Of a stretch of 64,000 nucleotides of DNA, positions 12,661 through 24,636 are shown one piece after another (the stretch's first letter is position 1; each line of letters begins with the position of its first letter). Position numbers and translations under genes: made by a program. The notes below the pieces were generated by a model that was not told where the DNA came from, ran no database searches, and saw only the letters and a program-made list of their open reading frames with translations. Source of the DNA: Nymphaea colorata (taxonomy: Eukaryota > Streptophyta > Magnoliopsida > Nymphaeales > Nymphaeaceae); NCBI RefSeq assembly GCF_008831285.2, contig NC_045149.1:21768535-21832534 (forward strand), given 5' to 3'.

Positions 12661-12754
12661 TTAAGGATGGTAGCTACCATGAACAACCGCACCTCCTCCA
12701 TAACCACCGCCACCACCATGGCCACCTCCAGCACCATAGCCACCAGCTCCACCT
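12661..12754 (-). pseudogene. Lone last exon of a second glycine-rich protein
   Basis: Reading the minus strand, a TTATAG acceptor-like site at 12760-12755 is followed by an A completing a split codon. Thirty codons of Gly/Tyr/His-rich protein follow (GGAGGYGAGGGHGGGGGYGG, then a short non-Gly tail ending GSYHP) and a TAA at 12663-12661. The repeat chemistry matches the gene at 4608-6041, about 6.6 kb away on the same strand. No signal-peptide exon was found at higher coordinates. I therefore call it a relic of a duplicated glycine-rich protein gene. It could instead be the last exon of a live gene with an upstream exon I failed to see. Confidence 0.55.
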
Positions 12755-13050
12755 CTATAATGTTATATGTGAATTAATTCTAAATGGGTTTATTTCTTCA
12801 GTCACTTCCACCTTCACATTCAGCCAACAAATGTCCAATAAAATATTTGAGATCCATTTGCAGTACACACAGATGTACTTTAGCCAGTTATTAGAACATC
12901 AACAAGCAAAGTTTGTTTTTGAGAAGTCTGCATATATAATCGATCCACTTAATTAAAATATCAAAAAAAGTGAACTTTGTAAGTAGGTTTTCATGTGGGT
13001 TGTGAGGCCAGTATACTTTCTTTCAGATTAAGCTGATCATGTGTGTGAGG

Positions 13051-13080
13051 TACACACGCACGCACGCACACACACACACA
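13051..13080. repeat. (AC)n / (GCAC)n microsatellite
   Basis: Alternating AC and GCAC units over 30 nt. Confidence 0.85.
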
Positions 13081-13624
13081 TAAATATGTAAACTAAGTAA
13101 TTTATCAAAACTAGCTACACTAGTTATGAGTAATTTAAGTAACCTATTGATGCTTTATAAATGGCACGTATAAAATACTCTCAAAGCAAAAATATGCATT
13201 CTTTATTGTCATTTTTTGAAAAAGTGACTTTACATGTTTCACATTAAGTTGAATGAGCGGCTTATAATCAATACACATAATCTACGGATTAACTATAAGT
13301 TTGTGTGGCTATGTCGTTTTTCAAGTTTCATGCTCTCCAGCTCTCATTTATGTGCTCCTCGTGGGTCTAAGCGAAAAGCATATAACATATGAGCCGTCGA
13401 TTCCCTTTTATGTCATTTTATGTGGGTCATGCCCACTAGGCATTGGTTGGCTGAGTGCATCTTCCACCTTTTACATAGGTGCAAGACCTAGGTACACCTA
13501 AGGCGTCACCTCCTGTAAACTCATAGGCTTACTGCCAAAAATTCAATGTGTTCCAGCTTTATATATTCATCAACATTTATTTAGTGTTTAAATGAATAGG
13601 AGGAATATTTCATCTTCCTCTCTA

Positions 13625-13778
13625 GGAGCCTGTTTGATTGCTCGGGTAAGGTAAAATTTGTACGAACGGGTGAAATTTCACCCGCCTGTCTCACGAATGT
13701 ATCAAACGGTATGAACTTTCACCCGTTTTTCGTTAAATCAAGCGGGTGAAATTTCACCTGTCCTTACCTCCCAGGAAC
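13625..13778. repeat. Hairpin-forming element with GGGTGAAATTTCACCC palindromes
   Basis: Two near-perfect palindromes (GGGTGAAATTTCACCC at about 13668-13683, and a copy near 13744-13759) plus an intervening ACTTTCACCCG. The outer arms GGGTAAGG and CCTTACC are also inverted. The left end GAGCCTGTTTGA resembles other GTTTGG-type MITE ends here. The whole 154-bp segment can fold on itself, as expected for a MITE. Confidence 0.5.
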
Positions 13779-14632
13779 TATGGGGGGAGTTGGCGGTCCC
13801 TTTGTTGTCTGATGCACGTAAGCTTGTGCGTCATTCCCTTTATCGGCACAAGGAGGCCATGTAATACCTATGCTGCTGACCACCTACTCTAAACTCCCTT
13901 AGCACTTCATTAGATCAGTCATCAGTTGGCAAAAAGATGTTATTAGGAGAGTTTTTAAAAATAGAAGTAAAATATTTTAAAAAGAATTAAATCAATAACA
14001 TTACAAATTGAAACAAAAGAAAAAATATATATTAGTATACACATGGTACCCTTCCATCAGCTGGTAAATCAGATTGATATGTCATACATTCAATTTGAAT
14101 CGGCCGATCTAGGCTGACCTTGACTGTATATATCATGAGGAGATGCGATCATACTCTCCTGATCAGATGGCTCAGTTTCAAGCCAACTATATGCACAAGC
14201 CTGTGCACAAGGTCAATTGTACTACCACTTCACAGGGGACGTGATTAATGTTTGTTGTCTATGGTACTTTAAATCTTGATTAAATGAGAATGTTAGACAC
14301 GGTTAATTAATGTCAAAGTTGGGTTTTATGCATTTTAAATAACTGCCAAGATCAAATTTGTATCTGATCATTAGAACAGCAAATTCGTCAAGTATATTTG
14401 GGCTAATTCAAATTCAATCTTTATTCTAGCTGGATGAGGATCATGAGGATTCAAAAATATGATTTGGAAGATCACTTTGATTTGTCAAATCAGATTCACA
14501 TATGCATGCTTTAAACAATTTTATTTAGGAATTTCTACAAAAGCATAAATAAATAGATAAACAAACATGCTCTACGACTGCTTTTACCTATGAGCTAGGC
14601 GTGATGCCTTACAATTAAAGTACCATACACTA

Positions 14633-14766
14633 AGAGGCTATTTGGTATTAGGAACAACATGTAAGTGTTTCATAAATCTAATTCAAAGTTGGGGTAAGTC
14701 CATGAGGCACTTGTTCAAGTGCTCCATGAATCTATCCGTCTTGTTATTAATGCCAAATGCCCCCTA
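14633..14766. repeat. MITE-like element, family A
   Basis: Left end GAGGCTATTTGGTATTAGGAAC and right end TTATTAATGCCAAATGCCCCC are inverted relative to each other. The interior has 'GTGTTTCATAAATCTAATTC' and 'CTCCATGAATC', as in the copy at 2332. It abuts the element at 14769-15205. Confidence 0.6.
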
Positions 14767-14768
14767 AA

Positions 14769-15205
14769 AGGTGTTTGGATATGAGAGTTTTCATACTAAT
14801 AATGCGTTCACGTTCTAAGGTGAAATGCCTAAAACGCTAGAAAGTTGAACACTAAATATGCATGTTTGTTGTTCGCCACTTGATACAGCAGGAACTTGTG
14901 AGGACGCCAACTTTATGAGAATGTTTGATAGGAAGAAACAAAGACGCCTTGTCAGGAGACGGACTGTCTGTTCCACCTTGCGGCAAGACTTCGAGGAATG
15001 CATTGTGTTCTGTGCGTTCCTCAACGCAAAAGAGGCACATTCCATGTGTTCTTTGTCTGTTTCTATGTGGGACTCACTTATAGAGACAAATGCAGGCATG
15101 GATTCTGGCTGTGCTGGAAAGAGATTGATCAATCAATGCACTCTATGGGATCAAATGCAATCAAACACCTCCAAGACTTGATTGGTGGTCTTCATCCAAA
15201 CACCT
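14769..15205. repeat. 437-bp element with perfect 12-bp terminal inverted repeats
   Basis: It begins AGGTGTTTGGAT and ends ATCCAAACACCT, a perfect 12-bp inverted repeat. No matching target-site duplication is evident (flanks CTAAA and AATTC). Frames of about 105 codons are open on both strands inside it but match nothing known. Structure fits a MITE or small non-autonomous DNA transposon. It lies 2 bp from a family-A element. Confidence 0.6.
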
Positions 15206-15834
15206 AATTCACAACTCTCATCTTACCACATGTTCTCTTTGTAACCACTGATTTCTAAAAGGATTTATTTATTTTTTTTAAAATAGATTGATCACTGAAC
15301 TTATAAGTAACTGACGAATCTAACTCTAGCTTAGCACTATCGACAAACATAACCCTCCCTTTTTCATTATGTACCGCAATTGTACCCCTGACATTAAGTT
15401 TGTCAATGTCTTTTCTTACAACCAATCCAACAGGATAACTTCCATTAATCAAAAGAAATATGAACAAGTTAGTCCTCCAATGTTGGACATAATCAGAGAA
15501 TGGTGTTCCTCAATCATATGAACTAGGAGATGGTTCCGGACAATATACTATAATGAATATAATATTTTGACAAATAATTGGACTAAGATATCAGCAAACA
15601 GCGGCCGATAACTATTCGATAATAAATTCCTATACCACATCGGAATCCAATTAGTAATCAGGTTCAGATTTCTCAAACGGTGGGCTCAATTGGATTCTGG
15701 TTAAAATTTGAGTATGGATCATCCCTACATGGTTTTTATTTCTAACTGTGAGTGCGAATATGAATGTTTGAGTTCAGGTTGCTACCTTTCGCTTTCCCAA
15801 GTTGGCCAACAACAAAAACCCTTTATCTTCCTCA

Positions 15835-16221
15835 CAAGAGCTCAAGTCACATATTGCTCATCTAGAGCTCGAGTCCTACGAGGTGAGCTTCACTTGGTAA
15901 ACTGAATCCAAGCTCAAACTCCACTTGGTAAAGTTCATGTCACTTGATTCATATATTTTTTTCTTTGAATGAAAATGAAAACCACAAAAAGGGTATTAAA
16001 ATTAATAAAAAAATAACCAACATGCCCATGAAGATGAACAAACAAGGAACACACGAGCCAAGTCGAGTTTAAACGGGTCGAGCTCATATAACTCGAACTC
16101 GATTCATTTATAACTTTGAGTTCTAATTGAAGCTCAAGCTCATCTCTTTATTAAACAAGTCTACCTCGAGTCGAGCTTACACGGCGAGTTTGAGTTGGCT
16201 GGACTCGCTGTAGGTCCCTAC
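15835..16221. repeat. Dispersed repeat, family D (GAGCTCGA-rich)
   Basis: Repeated GAGCTCGAG, AACTCGAACTCG and GTCGAGCTT words, ending near CTCGCTGTAGGTCCCTA. Boundaries are approximate. Confidence 0.45.
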
Positions 16222-16415
16222 TAGTGCACTATCAAGATTAACAGTGTAATATTTTCAATTGGTTGGATAACACATATAAGTGGTGATCAGATCTTAAATC
16301 TCATCTTAACTCTGGATTAATGCAGTAAGAATGTATTGCAGCAGTTTGAGTTACAAAGTTGGTGCAACTGAGTTCCCACTCGCTAGTGTTTGGTTCAGCT
16401 GTCTGGTGTAGCTGT

Positions 16416-16521
16416 GTTTCCATATCATACTATTAGGCAGCTGTTGAATCGAGATCTATGTATTTATAGTTTCCATATCATACTATTAGGCAGCTGTTGA
16501 ATCGAGATCTATGTATTTATA
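16416..16521. repeat. Exact 53-bp tandem duplication
   Basis: Two adjacent copies of a 53-bp unit starting GTTTCCATATCATACTATTA, at 16416-16468 and 16469-16521, with no differences that I can see. This implies a recent duplication. Confidence 0.9.
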
Positions 16522-17389
16522 CAAGACTTGATTTGGATCTTACTTGATTCATTTGTTCTCCCTTTCTTAGTTTCCCTTTGGAAGAGGAGCAGGAACGTGC
16601 TATCTCATGAAACGTAAAGGCCAGCTCAAAAATTGCTGGAACAGCATGGTGACACCCGAGTCAGATACGGATATTGTTTCTTTTAATAAAATCTGACAAA
16701 CGGATGATGAAAATTTTACAAGAACAATACGACTTTTGAAGGCCATCCCGAACAAAATTTTCAGGGCATGAATGGAGACTTAAAACATAATTTTGCCGGC
16801 TTTGAACTATTTTATTAGAAAATAAAATTTTAAGGATCAAATATACAAATCTGGAAAAAGTAAGAAAAAATGTTTATTTAAGTTTTGAATGCTTTCATAA
16901 TGGTGCCGATTTTATTGAAAATTTCATCGTAATTGCATAAAAAAATCGCAGATATTTGGGAGTCTTCTCAGGTAACAAAGTGCTTTCCTCTCCATGAAAA
17001 AACTGAGGCCAAAAATAAGCCGAGGATCCAATTACAAGAAACTGAAGGTCACCAAAAAATCAAGTCATTTCAAGCACCCACTTGTCCAAAAAGTGAATTT
17101 TTGAAATTAAGAAAAATCGAATTTGGACTCAAACTCAAAGTAGCTGTTCTGCAGTTCAGCAGGAGGGAGGACTTGATCTTTAAGCTCAAGAAGAGACAAA
17201 TTATCTAATCGTATTTCGTCATCGCCACCAAGGTGAAAATGTTCGGGGCCCCAAGCGCGACACACTCTCTCTCCCTCTCCCTCTCTGTTGTGGATAACCG
17301 TTAGTTTCTTGTGGGGAGGTTCTGCGTCGATTTCCCGCGGTACACAACTTCTTATTTGTAGTTCTCTTGTGTTGTTGTTCTTTTTATTT

Positions 17390-17409
17390 TCTTCTTCTTC
17401 TTCTTCTTC
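17390..17409. repeat. (TTC)n microsatellite in the J-domain gene leader region
   Basis: TTC/CTT triplet run of about 20 nt, roughly 200 bp upstream of the predicted start codon and downstream of CT-rich promoter-like sequence at 17264-17287. Confidence 0.85.
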
Positions 17410-17603
17410 GGAACGCATGAATGAGGATTATCTGGTGTTGTTTCTTTCTCAGGGGGGGAGAGCGAACCTGTTTTATCCTTTGAGTTCCCATGATCGCCTT
17501 CTTCTATCTTGGCCGTTCACGTCTCTTCTAGAGCTTACATCGATGAAGGATGTACCCATGAGTTTTTCTGCTGCAGGGACCTGCCTTTGGTACAGAGAAG
17601 GAG

Positions 17604-20588
17604 ATGGGAAATACAGATGAATGCCAGAAGGTGACTCTTTCCCCTTTCTGTTCCTTTCTATACGATTCTCTTGGTAAATGGTTTTGAAGTTTTTCTTTCT
17701 TTTGAATCTTAATGGAATTTGGGGATAGAAGTGTTTGCTTTGTTTTGCGGAAAAATATCAGTGGCATTTCGAGAAATTGGTCGTTGGATTCCATTTCTTG
17801 TTTCGTGAATTGAATCTTTATGCAATACTTGTTGTTTGTATTCTTCGTTTTTGGTGTATTTTTCTTGAATGATGATCCCGCACGTTTCAGACCCTCAGTT
17901 GGCACTACAATGGCGATACTGCGACTGTAAGATAGAATTAAATCCGTAGAGTAAGTGTTTCTTGGCGTATGACTGTGTGCAGACTAATTTAACTTGTGAA
18001 CATCTGTGAGGCTAAAGCTGAGAATGGATACTCATGATGTTCAGGGATCATGTATTGGAATTTGGAACTATGCCACTACTGTTTGATTTGAGAAGTGAAA
18101 AAGAAAATCAACAATTGTTCGTGGACCACGGTTGTCCAGACACTTCTACCTATTAACTGCCCACGTTTCATATTCATGTCACTGCTCTTTTATTAGCTCT
18201 AGTTGTCATGTAAAAGTTGGACAAAACGTACTTATTTTAAACCTCAGTTGGTTATTTTTTAATCATGTCACTGCTCTTTTATTATCTCTAGTTGTCATGT
18301 AAAAGTTGGACAAACCCGGTACCTATTTTAAAGCTCAGCTGGTTGTTTTTTCCACGAGAGTATGTTCACCAGTATTCTATGAGGTTACATTCAGGTTCAG
18401 ATCATTGTTAGGCTAATGGATTTTTGAATCTAAACGTACCTATACAGTTTACACACTTTAATTTCATCAAGCACCAGATTGAATCATCTTTCCCATCTTG
18501 AACCAAATTTCTGCAGAGAAAATTTTCTGGATGTAACCCAATCCATCGCCCAACCTTTTCTTTTCTTATCTTTTTTGGTTCAAGTCTCAGCGACCTTGTT
18601 GTCATGAATTTAGAAGTTAGTACATAAACTAGTCACTCTGAGTTTGGCTGTTTCAAAAGTGCTGAGGATATCTTCTTCCTCTTTATATGCATATAATATG
18701 AAAGTGGTAGCATGTGAAAGCATTTGAATCACAAAATACAGTTCCTAACAATATAAAATCCTTCTCCTCACTGTCTTGAGGTTCTAAGCATAGTCATAAA
18801 GCAAACATTGAAAATATGCTTCAATGTTGAATTTTTATTGCTAAAACAGCATAAACTCCATCTCAGGTATTTCTCATAATAATATCGTGGCATTTTCCTA
18901 TTCTTAGTCTATTTTTAGTTCGTGTTTTTGCATTTTTGTTTATTCATTACTTTCAATATCAATATATTTATAAGAAAATTAGTACAAAAACTCTTAAATC
19001 ATGATTTTTCTAATCTACGTATATTGCTTTCAGTTCCCAAGATTTTACTGAGAAAAACAATTTGGCTGTAAAATACCTATGAAGAACGTTGCCCACTAAA
19101 ACTGTTTAACTAGATTGGTAACTATGGTTCTTAGAAAGGCGGGGACTGTGCCAAATATTTTGTAGCTTGAACCAGTCCAACATATACCACGTCTCGATTC
19201 AACAGGTTAATGAGCTAAACATGAACCCAGCTTGCTAAAGCTAGTTAGATGAGCGTCAACAGGTCAAGCTTACCTCGGTTATGCTCATTAGTCAAAGAGC
19301 AATTAATGAACTGCTTGACTTCGATGTGTGTGCCACTGTGAGGCCATATTATGTGTTCCTGTTACATTCTGCCTACTGGTATGTGCTTCTTTCTGTTAAG
19401 TCAATTTATTTATTTTTCACTTATTTTTGCCAATTCGTTTGAATTCATGAGCAAAAGTGAGCCTAGGTTCTGCTTATACAATCTTTGGGATCATTAAATT
19501 ACACTTGCAATCTCAAGCTCAAGTTTTATCAAGTTTAAGCTTCACTTTTTATATTGATTGATCAGTTCAAGGCATAAGCCAAATAATCTATGTTGTTATC
19601 AGATGACTTGGCTCGACTCATGACAAGCATGAGCTGAGTTCGAGCTACTTAAATAACTTGACTGTGCCTTGTTCAGTTAGTTGAACATGTTCTTAGCCTA
19701 GTTCTAAGTAGATTTTCTTTCTCTTTTTCTGGTTTCAGGATTATTATAAGATTCTGGAAGTTGATTATGATGCAACTCATGAGAGCATCAGATTAAGTTA
19801 CCGAAGGCTTGCATTGGTATTTTACTGGTTTATGTATTCATTGGCACCCTCAGTTGTCGTTTGCATACTTTAAGTTTTCATTTTCTTCTGGCTGTGTATA
19901 TTTGAATTTTCTGTTCTTAGAAATGGCACCCTGACAAGCATAAAGGTGATAAGGATGTTACAGCAAAATTTCAAGAGATAAATGAAGCTTATAGAGGTAA
20001 AACATTGTATATATATGTGCATATGTTTGTGTATACGTAGGTATCTGTGCATCTGTGTGTATATATATTACATATCATTGAGATTTGGGGCTGACACTAC
20101 ATGTGTAAAATCAATGTTTACTGTGATTCCATTGATGTTCCTTTCACATAGATCATTGATTCATTATCTTGTTTATGCAGTTTTAAGTGATCCAGCTAAA
20201 CGCTTAGATTATGATCTCAGTGGAAACTATGACATTGATAAGTACTCATTACGTGTAAGAACCATACTCCTTGATGTCCGGATTGGTGATTGCTCTTTTC
20301 TTAATTGACCATTACATAATAAACTGTTGTTCAATTTGGCATTGGGGTGGTTTGAGTAGTACTCTTTTGTTTTGGATGCAGGAATATCTCAGCCGATTTA
20401 AGGCAATGATACTAACTTGCAATGGCCTTGGCATCGGTGATGCTTCAACATGGTATTTCTCAGTGCTTATTCTTTTCTAGTGTATGGATTCTAGTACACA
20501 GAAAGTGTCCCTCTGTATCATTACTAACACACAGAGGACTTTCAGGGCATGCCAATTAAGAGAAAAGGGAAACGTTGTTGATCAGTGA
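17604..20588 (+). CDS. J-domain (DnaJ/Hsp40) co-chaperone, six exons
   Basis: Exons: 17604-17630, 19739-19816, 19921-19996, 20181-20254, 20382-20452 and 20546-20588; all introns are GT-AG and the joined frame is open (369 nt, 122 residues). The protein starts MGNTDECQK and runs straight into a J domain ([12 protein letters not shown]), with the Hsp70-stimulating HPD motif at residues 38-40 (KWHPDKHKG) and the helix III/IV motif [10 protein letters not shown] conserved-looking tail follows ([19 protein letters not shown]). No transmembrane segment, zinc finger or glycine-rich linker is present, so this is a small type III (class C) J-protein, expected to recruit an Hsp70. Small plant J-proteins of this length and ending are known as 'chaperone DnaJ-domain superfamily' members. 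The last exon is the weakest part: the stop at 20586-20588 overlaps a strong GTGAGT donor, so an alternative 3' end is possible. Intron 1 is 2.1 kb and carries repeats. Confidence 0.82.
18175..18352. repeat. 89-bp tandem duplication in J-domain intron 1
   Basis: ATGTCACTGCTCTTTTATTA occurs at 18176 and again at 18265. The following 70 bp repeat with a few substitutions (GTTGTCATGTAAAAGTTGGA in both). Two copies only, more diverged than the 53-bp and 49-bp duplications. Confidence 0.8.
19150..19690. repeat. Degenerate family-D repeat in J-domain intron 1
   Basis: Diffuse AGCTCGAG-, GAGCTGAGTTCGAG- and TTGGCTCGACTC-like words. Much more eroded than the copies at 3363 and 53575, and without a readable terminus. 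Confidence 0.3.
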
Positions 20589-20624
20589 GTCAGGTGCTCA
20601 TTTCTTTCTGTTTCATTTCATTTT

Positions 20625-21150
20625 CTATTTCGATTGACAGGTTTTCAATTGTCAATATTGTTGATGTTGCAATTTCTTCTCTTTCTCTAAGATTTGAGAA
20701 TTGATGCTTTGACTCATTTTTTTCTTTTGCTTGTTCATCCTTGACGGCAGTTGTTTTTTCTTATCTGTGTCTTCCATGATCCTTTATTTTCCTATTGCTC
20801 ATTTACTATTTCGATTGACAGGTTTTCAATTGTCAATATTGTTGATGTTGCAATTTCTTCTCTTTCTCTAAGTTTTGAGAATTCATGCTTGGACTCATTT
20901 TTTTCTTTTGCTTGTTCATCCTTGACGGCAGTTGTTTTTTCTTATCTGTGTCTTCCATGATCCTTTATTTTCCTATTGCTCATTTACTATTTCGATTGAC
21001 AGGTTTTCAATTGTCAATATTGTTGATGTTGCAATTTCTTCTCTTTCTCTAAGATTTGAGAATTCATGCTTTGACTCATTTTTTTCTTTTGCTTGTTCAT
21101 CCTTGACAGCAGTTGTTTTTTCTTATCTGTGTCTTCCATGATCCTTTATT
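20625..21150 (+). repeat. Three-copy 181-bp tandem repeat just 3' of the J-domain gene
   Basis: The word CTATTTCGATTGACAGGTTT recurs at 181-bp spacing, with GTTTTC at 20641, 20822 and 21003. Later parts repeat too, including CTTGTTCATCCTTGACGGCA and the end at GTCTTCCATGATCCTTTATT. Differences are a handful of substitutions. Each unit contains a pyrimidine-rich stretch followed by GACAG, which looks like a splice acceptor. Two nearly identical 69-codon frames inside are by-products of the repeat. The array starts about 35 bp after the predicted stop codon, so it may lie in the 3' UTR. Confidence 0.92.
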
Positions 21151-24100
21151 ATTGCTTACCTGACCATTGTAGGAACATTAAGTAAATCCACAGACCCTAT
21201 TCTATTTCTTCTTGTTTTAAAAATTGCAATCCTGCTTACAAACACTTCTTTGATTTGAATCATGCTACCCATAACCATTACCCTTTGGCCTTCATTTATT
21301 CTGTAATGGCTTGAAGCCTCAATTTATTTACTGACACAACTTGAGCTGCTAGGTTTCAAATCAGAGGTTCACATTCTAATTGTTTGTGTCCTTCAGGCCT
21401 ATCACGTCTACTTCATGTTGGCCCAAGCACATCAGTAGCTGCAAATAATTTTTGTACATGTTTTTCTTATGAAGAACTCTTGTAGTGTGTTTAGGTTGTC
21501 CACATTTTCTTTGCCAAAATAAGAATAAAATGGAAATGCACTCTGATAGATCAAGGTAATGTTTAATACCCTTTTCCATATTAATGGAGGAATTAAAATG
21601 GAAATTTAGGCAGCTCTATTCATATTTCGTGATTGTAGGCTGATTGTGGCCACATTACAGTATGAATATTCTTCTACACATTATGGTTCATATTTATGTT
21701 CTGCAAATGTAACAAATAGTCAAAATAATAAGGTTATATTTAATGTCTGGAGTTTTTTATGAAAAAAGAAACAGCACTGTTAGAAATTATCTTTTGTTGA
21801 TTTGACATTTCCAATGTCATATACTAGAAGTCTAGATCTGAATACCTATTGAATTCAATATCTCCTAGTGGTAGCAGAAATGGAAAATGAAATGGATCCT
21901 AAACTGTTCTCAGAAATAATAATTACAGTAAGATTGGAATATGGTTATGGATCAGATATTCCTTTACCAGTTATAGGGCTGCAGGTGCAGAAATTTAGTT
22001 GTTGTAGCATTACGACTTCATCCAAATACAGAATTTACATAAGTGGTCAAAATATCAGAAAGCATCTATTCTCTTATAAGTAGCAGTCTATCTCTCTTAA
22101 CAGGAGCTCCTTCCACCTGGCTAGGGGGTTCCTTGGACTTGGAGACCTTCAAGTTAAAGGTCAGGAGTTCAATGACCAGCGTGCACATCTCTGTTTCCCC
22201 AAAGTGGTAGTTATCTGCCCAATACCAAGTTGCCTATACAAAAATAGAAAATAAAAAAAGATCTAAACAGCACTCTGTTTTCTGTCTTCTGGTCAAGGTG
22301 ACTACTCGCATATACAGTTATATTCTTAAATTTTATGTACAAGAAGAATATGACGAGACCTGTGGTGCCAACTTGTTTGTAATGACTAAATCTATATTGG
22401 TACGTTGAAACAAATCTTAGACATGGATACCATGCATCAACATCTGGACCTGCCATAGTTTGGCAGGTCTAGATAAAAAATGCTGTAAATCACGAATTCA
22501 GGCATAGTCCATATCCATGCTCCGACATCAATGCTACCTAGTTTGACGTCAATGCTCATGACCTAATAGTCGCTTTGGTGATTCTATGTAGCTCTCTTTT
22601 GTTAAACTATTTGTCCGTTTGACTTCTGATATGCTGTTGCTGTTCACTATTCAGACCCTTCCTCTTTCAGCTTCCTCGTTCAGTCTGATTGGTGCAATTT
22701 AACAACAAAAGAAACATCACAGAGGCTGGCGTTGCAACAGTTGATGGCATTCTTTGTTGAGGGATCGCTTGGATACTTCATTCAATTCTGTTCATGCTTT
22801 GTTCCTCCATCTGTTGTATTAAGAAGTGCTGTAGGTGTTGCTTAAAATTTGACATTTGAACACATTTACACTCTTTACATGGTAATATAGCTGCATAAAG
22901 TCAATCTTTTGATGTAGTGTAAACGTCGATGATATTGTTATACTCGAACCATTAATTGAATCATGAAGGTCCTGGATCTCTTTATCACTGGGGGTGAATC
23001 ACGGCAGTTGAGGCGATTACAAAAACTATAACGAACGTGTAAAGGTTAAAGAAAATTGTCACTCAACAGTTGCTCTAATATTCTTTGTTTTACTTTCTCA
23101 CATCTCTTTACTCTTCTATTATAAGTCATTTTAAAATGAATTTAGGAAGAATTGACAAAGGTAGAAACCTGGATAGTCTTACGTAACCAAAAAGAAATTT
23201 TAAGTGATCATATCCTGTCGAATGAATATTGGTTTTGTAACACGATAAATAACTATTATGCCTTTTTCTCTTGTTTATGTTTTTCACTTTTCTTGAAGTA
23301 TTTTTTTTTTTCCCATTTTAGCTAGTGAAGGTGATTGAACAACATAAATTTATTGTTCAGTAAGGGTTATTAGTGCTTACAGAGTTAACTCTTTTTTGTT
23401 AGTTTTTTTCTGTGTTAATGTTACATCCATGTTATTAACTTTTAAATGTCTTAAAAAAAATTAAATTTTAAGCCAAAACTCTATAAGCAACTATGTTTAA
23501 CGTAAACATTTTTTTAACCATCTCATATTTTTAGATTTTCAAGTTTTTTCGAACATGTTGACAGTGTTAATCATGCCGCAAAATCGATGCACAGAATCAA
23601 CCTAGGCTTGTTAAATGAATTCAAGGGGAGCGAATGTTTTCTTAAAATTTTCAAGTTACAATAGAAACTAAATCACAACATTATAAAATTTCAAAAAATC
23701 AAACGAATATCAGGATACATATGACAGCTTTACGAGGAGCAGACACGATAGAATTAGGCCTCATACAAACTGACCTTGATGGTGCTGTATCGAACAGCCA
23801 ATATACAATGATAGTAGGATCCTAATGGACTAATGGTTGATCTTTTAGTGGCTATAATTTGATCACGCGAACCTTAAATACGAAAAAAGCGGTTTTATAA
23901 ACAGTGTTTGATTGTAGGTCATTCTGTGATTGCAAATCAGTGTGTGAACTAATATTCACATTTTTTTCCATTTTAAATTTTAAATGCACTGATGATTCCC
24001 CCCTGCTCTTTCTTATTTATTCATGAGTTGTGGCTAAGTAGTAAAGTGCCCTTTTCTCAAGTTTCTAATTCCAGAGCTTTGTTACTGTGGTAGGATCAAG

Positions 24101-24239
24101 GTTAGTTTCGTTCATTTTCCTGGTCCAGATCCAGATTCAAATACAGATCCAAGTTATTTTTGACCCATTTTCACTTAAGAAAAAGAACTTGATTATGGTT
24201 CTAAACTTTCATTTTCGTATAATTGTATTCTTGCTGTGT

Positions 24240-24374
24240 CTTTTGGCGACATGAAGGACTATGCGAGTGTCCCATGAACCTGCCTTAACTAGTATTCTAT
24301 GAATCTACCTTAATCAGATTGTGGGGGGATTCATAAGACACTCACATAATGTCTCTATTGCCAAACGACCCTAC
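24240..24374. repeat. MITE-like element, family A (diverged)
   Basis: Left end TTTTGGCGACATGAAGGAC and right end TGTCTCTATTGCCAAACGAC are inverted. The interior has 'GTCCCATGAACC' and 'TTCTATGAATC', as in other family-A copies. Confidence 0.5.
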
Positions 24375-24455
24375 ATATTCAATGATATTATTACTTCTGG
24401 TCTTCTGTGCCCAGCAAGTGCATTTTCATGATCCCTCATTCATTTGCATTTGAAG

Positions 24456-24636
24456 CAATGGTGGGAATACATGCGGTCTTGTGTGGGCCACTGCCCACAC
24501 CCGCCCATGAAAAGTTTCATTAAAAGCGGTCAATATCACACTGTGATGACTAAAAAAAAGTATATGGTGCCCACCCCAAACCCGGGCTTGTGACTCAATT
24601 GCCCTTTAGTCAAAAAAATCATTGCTCCGCCACTGA
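24456..24636. repeat. MITE-like element, family B (CAGTGGCGGAGCCA termini)
   Basis: Left end CAATGGTGGGAATACATG, right end TTGCTCCGCCACTG, 181 bp. It also has the family-internal words 'CTTGTGTGGGCCACTGCCCA' and 'GCCCACCCCAAACCCGGG'. Same length as the best copy at 37139-37319. Confidence 0.55.

Larger units (their letters stand above)
12755..17260. other. Gene-free interval with several inverted-repeat elements
   Basis: No gene is recognisable. Contents: a CA-rich microsatellite near 13051, hairpin-type elements at 13625-13778 and 14769-15205, a family-A copy at 14633-14766, a family-D repeat at 15835-16221 and an exact 53-bp tandem duplication at 16416-16521. The stretch 16530-17260 may hold the promoter and leader of the J-domain gene. 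Confidence 0.55.

Noticed and set aside
14815-15181. Frames of 105-107 codons on both strands
   Set aside because: They lie inside a 437-bp element with terminal inverted repeats and match nothing.
6321-17260. CRISPR-like, operon or prokaryotic features anywhere in the window
   Set aside because: The window is plant nuclear DNA with introns and LTR retrotransposons; no regularly spaced repeats with unique spacers were found.
20751-21141. Two nearly identical 69-codon frames
   Set aside because: They are produced by the 181-bp tandem repeat and have no independent coding evidence.
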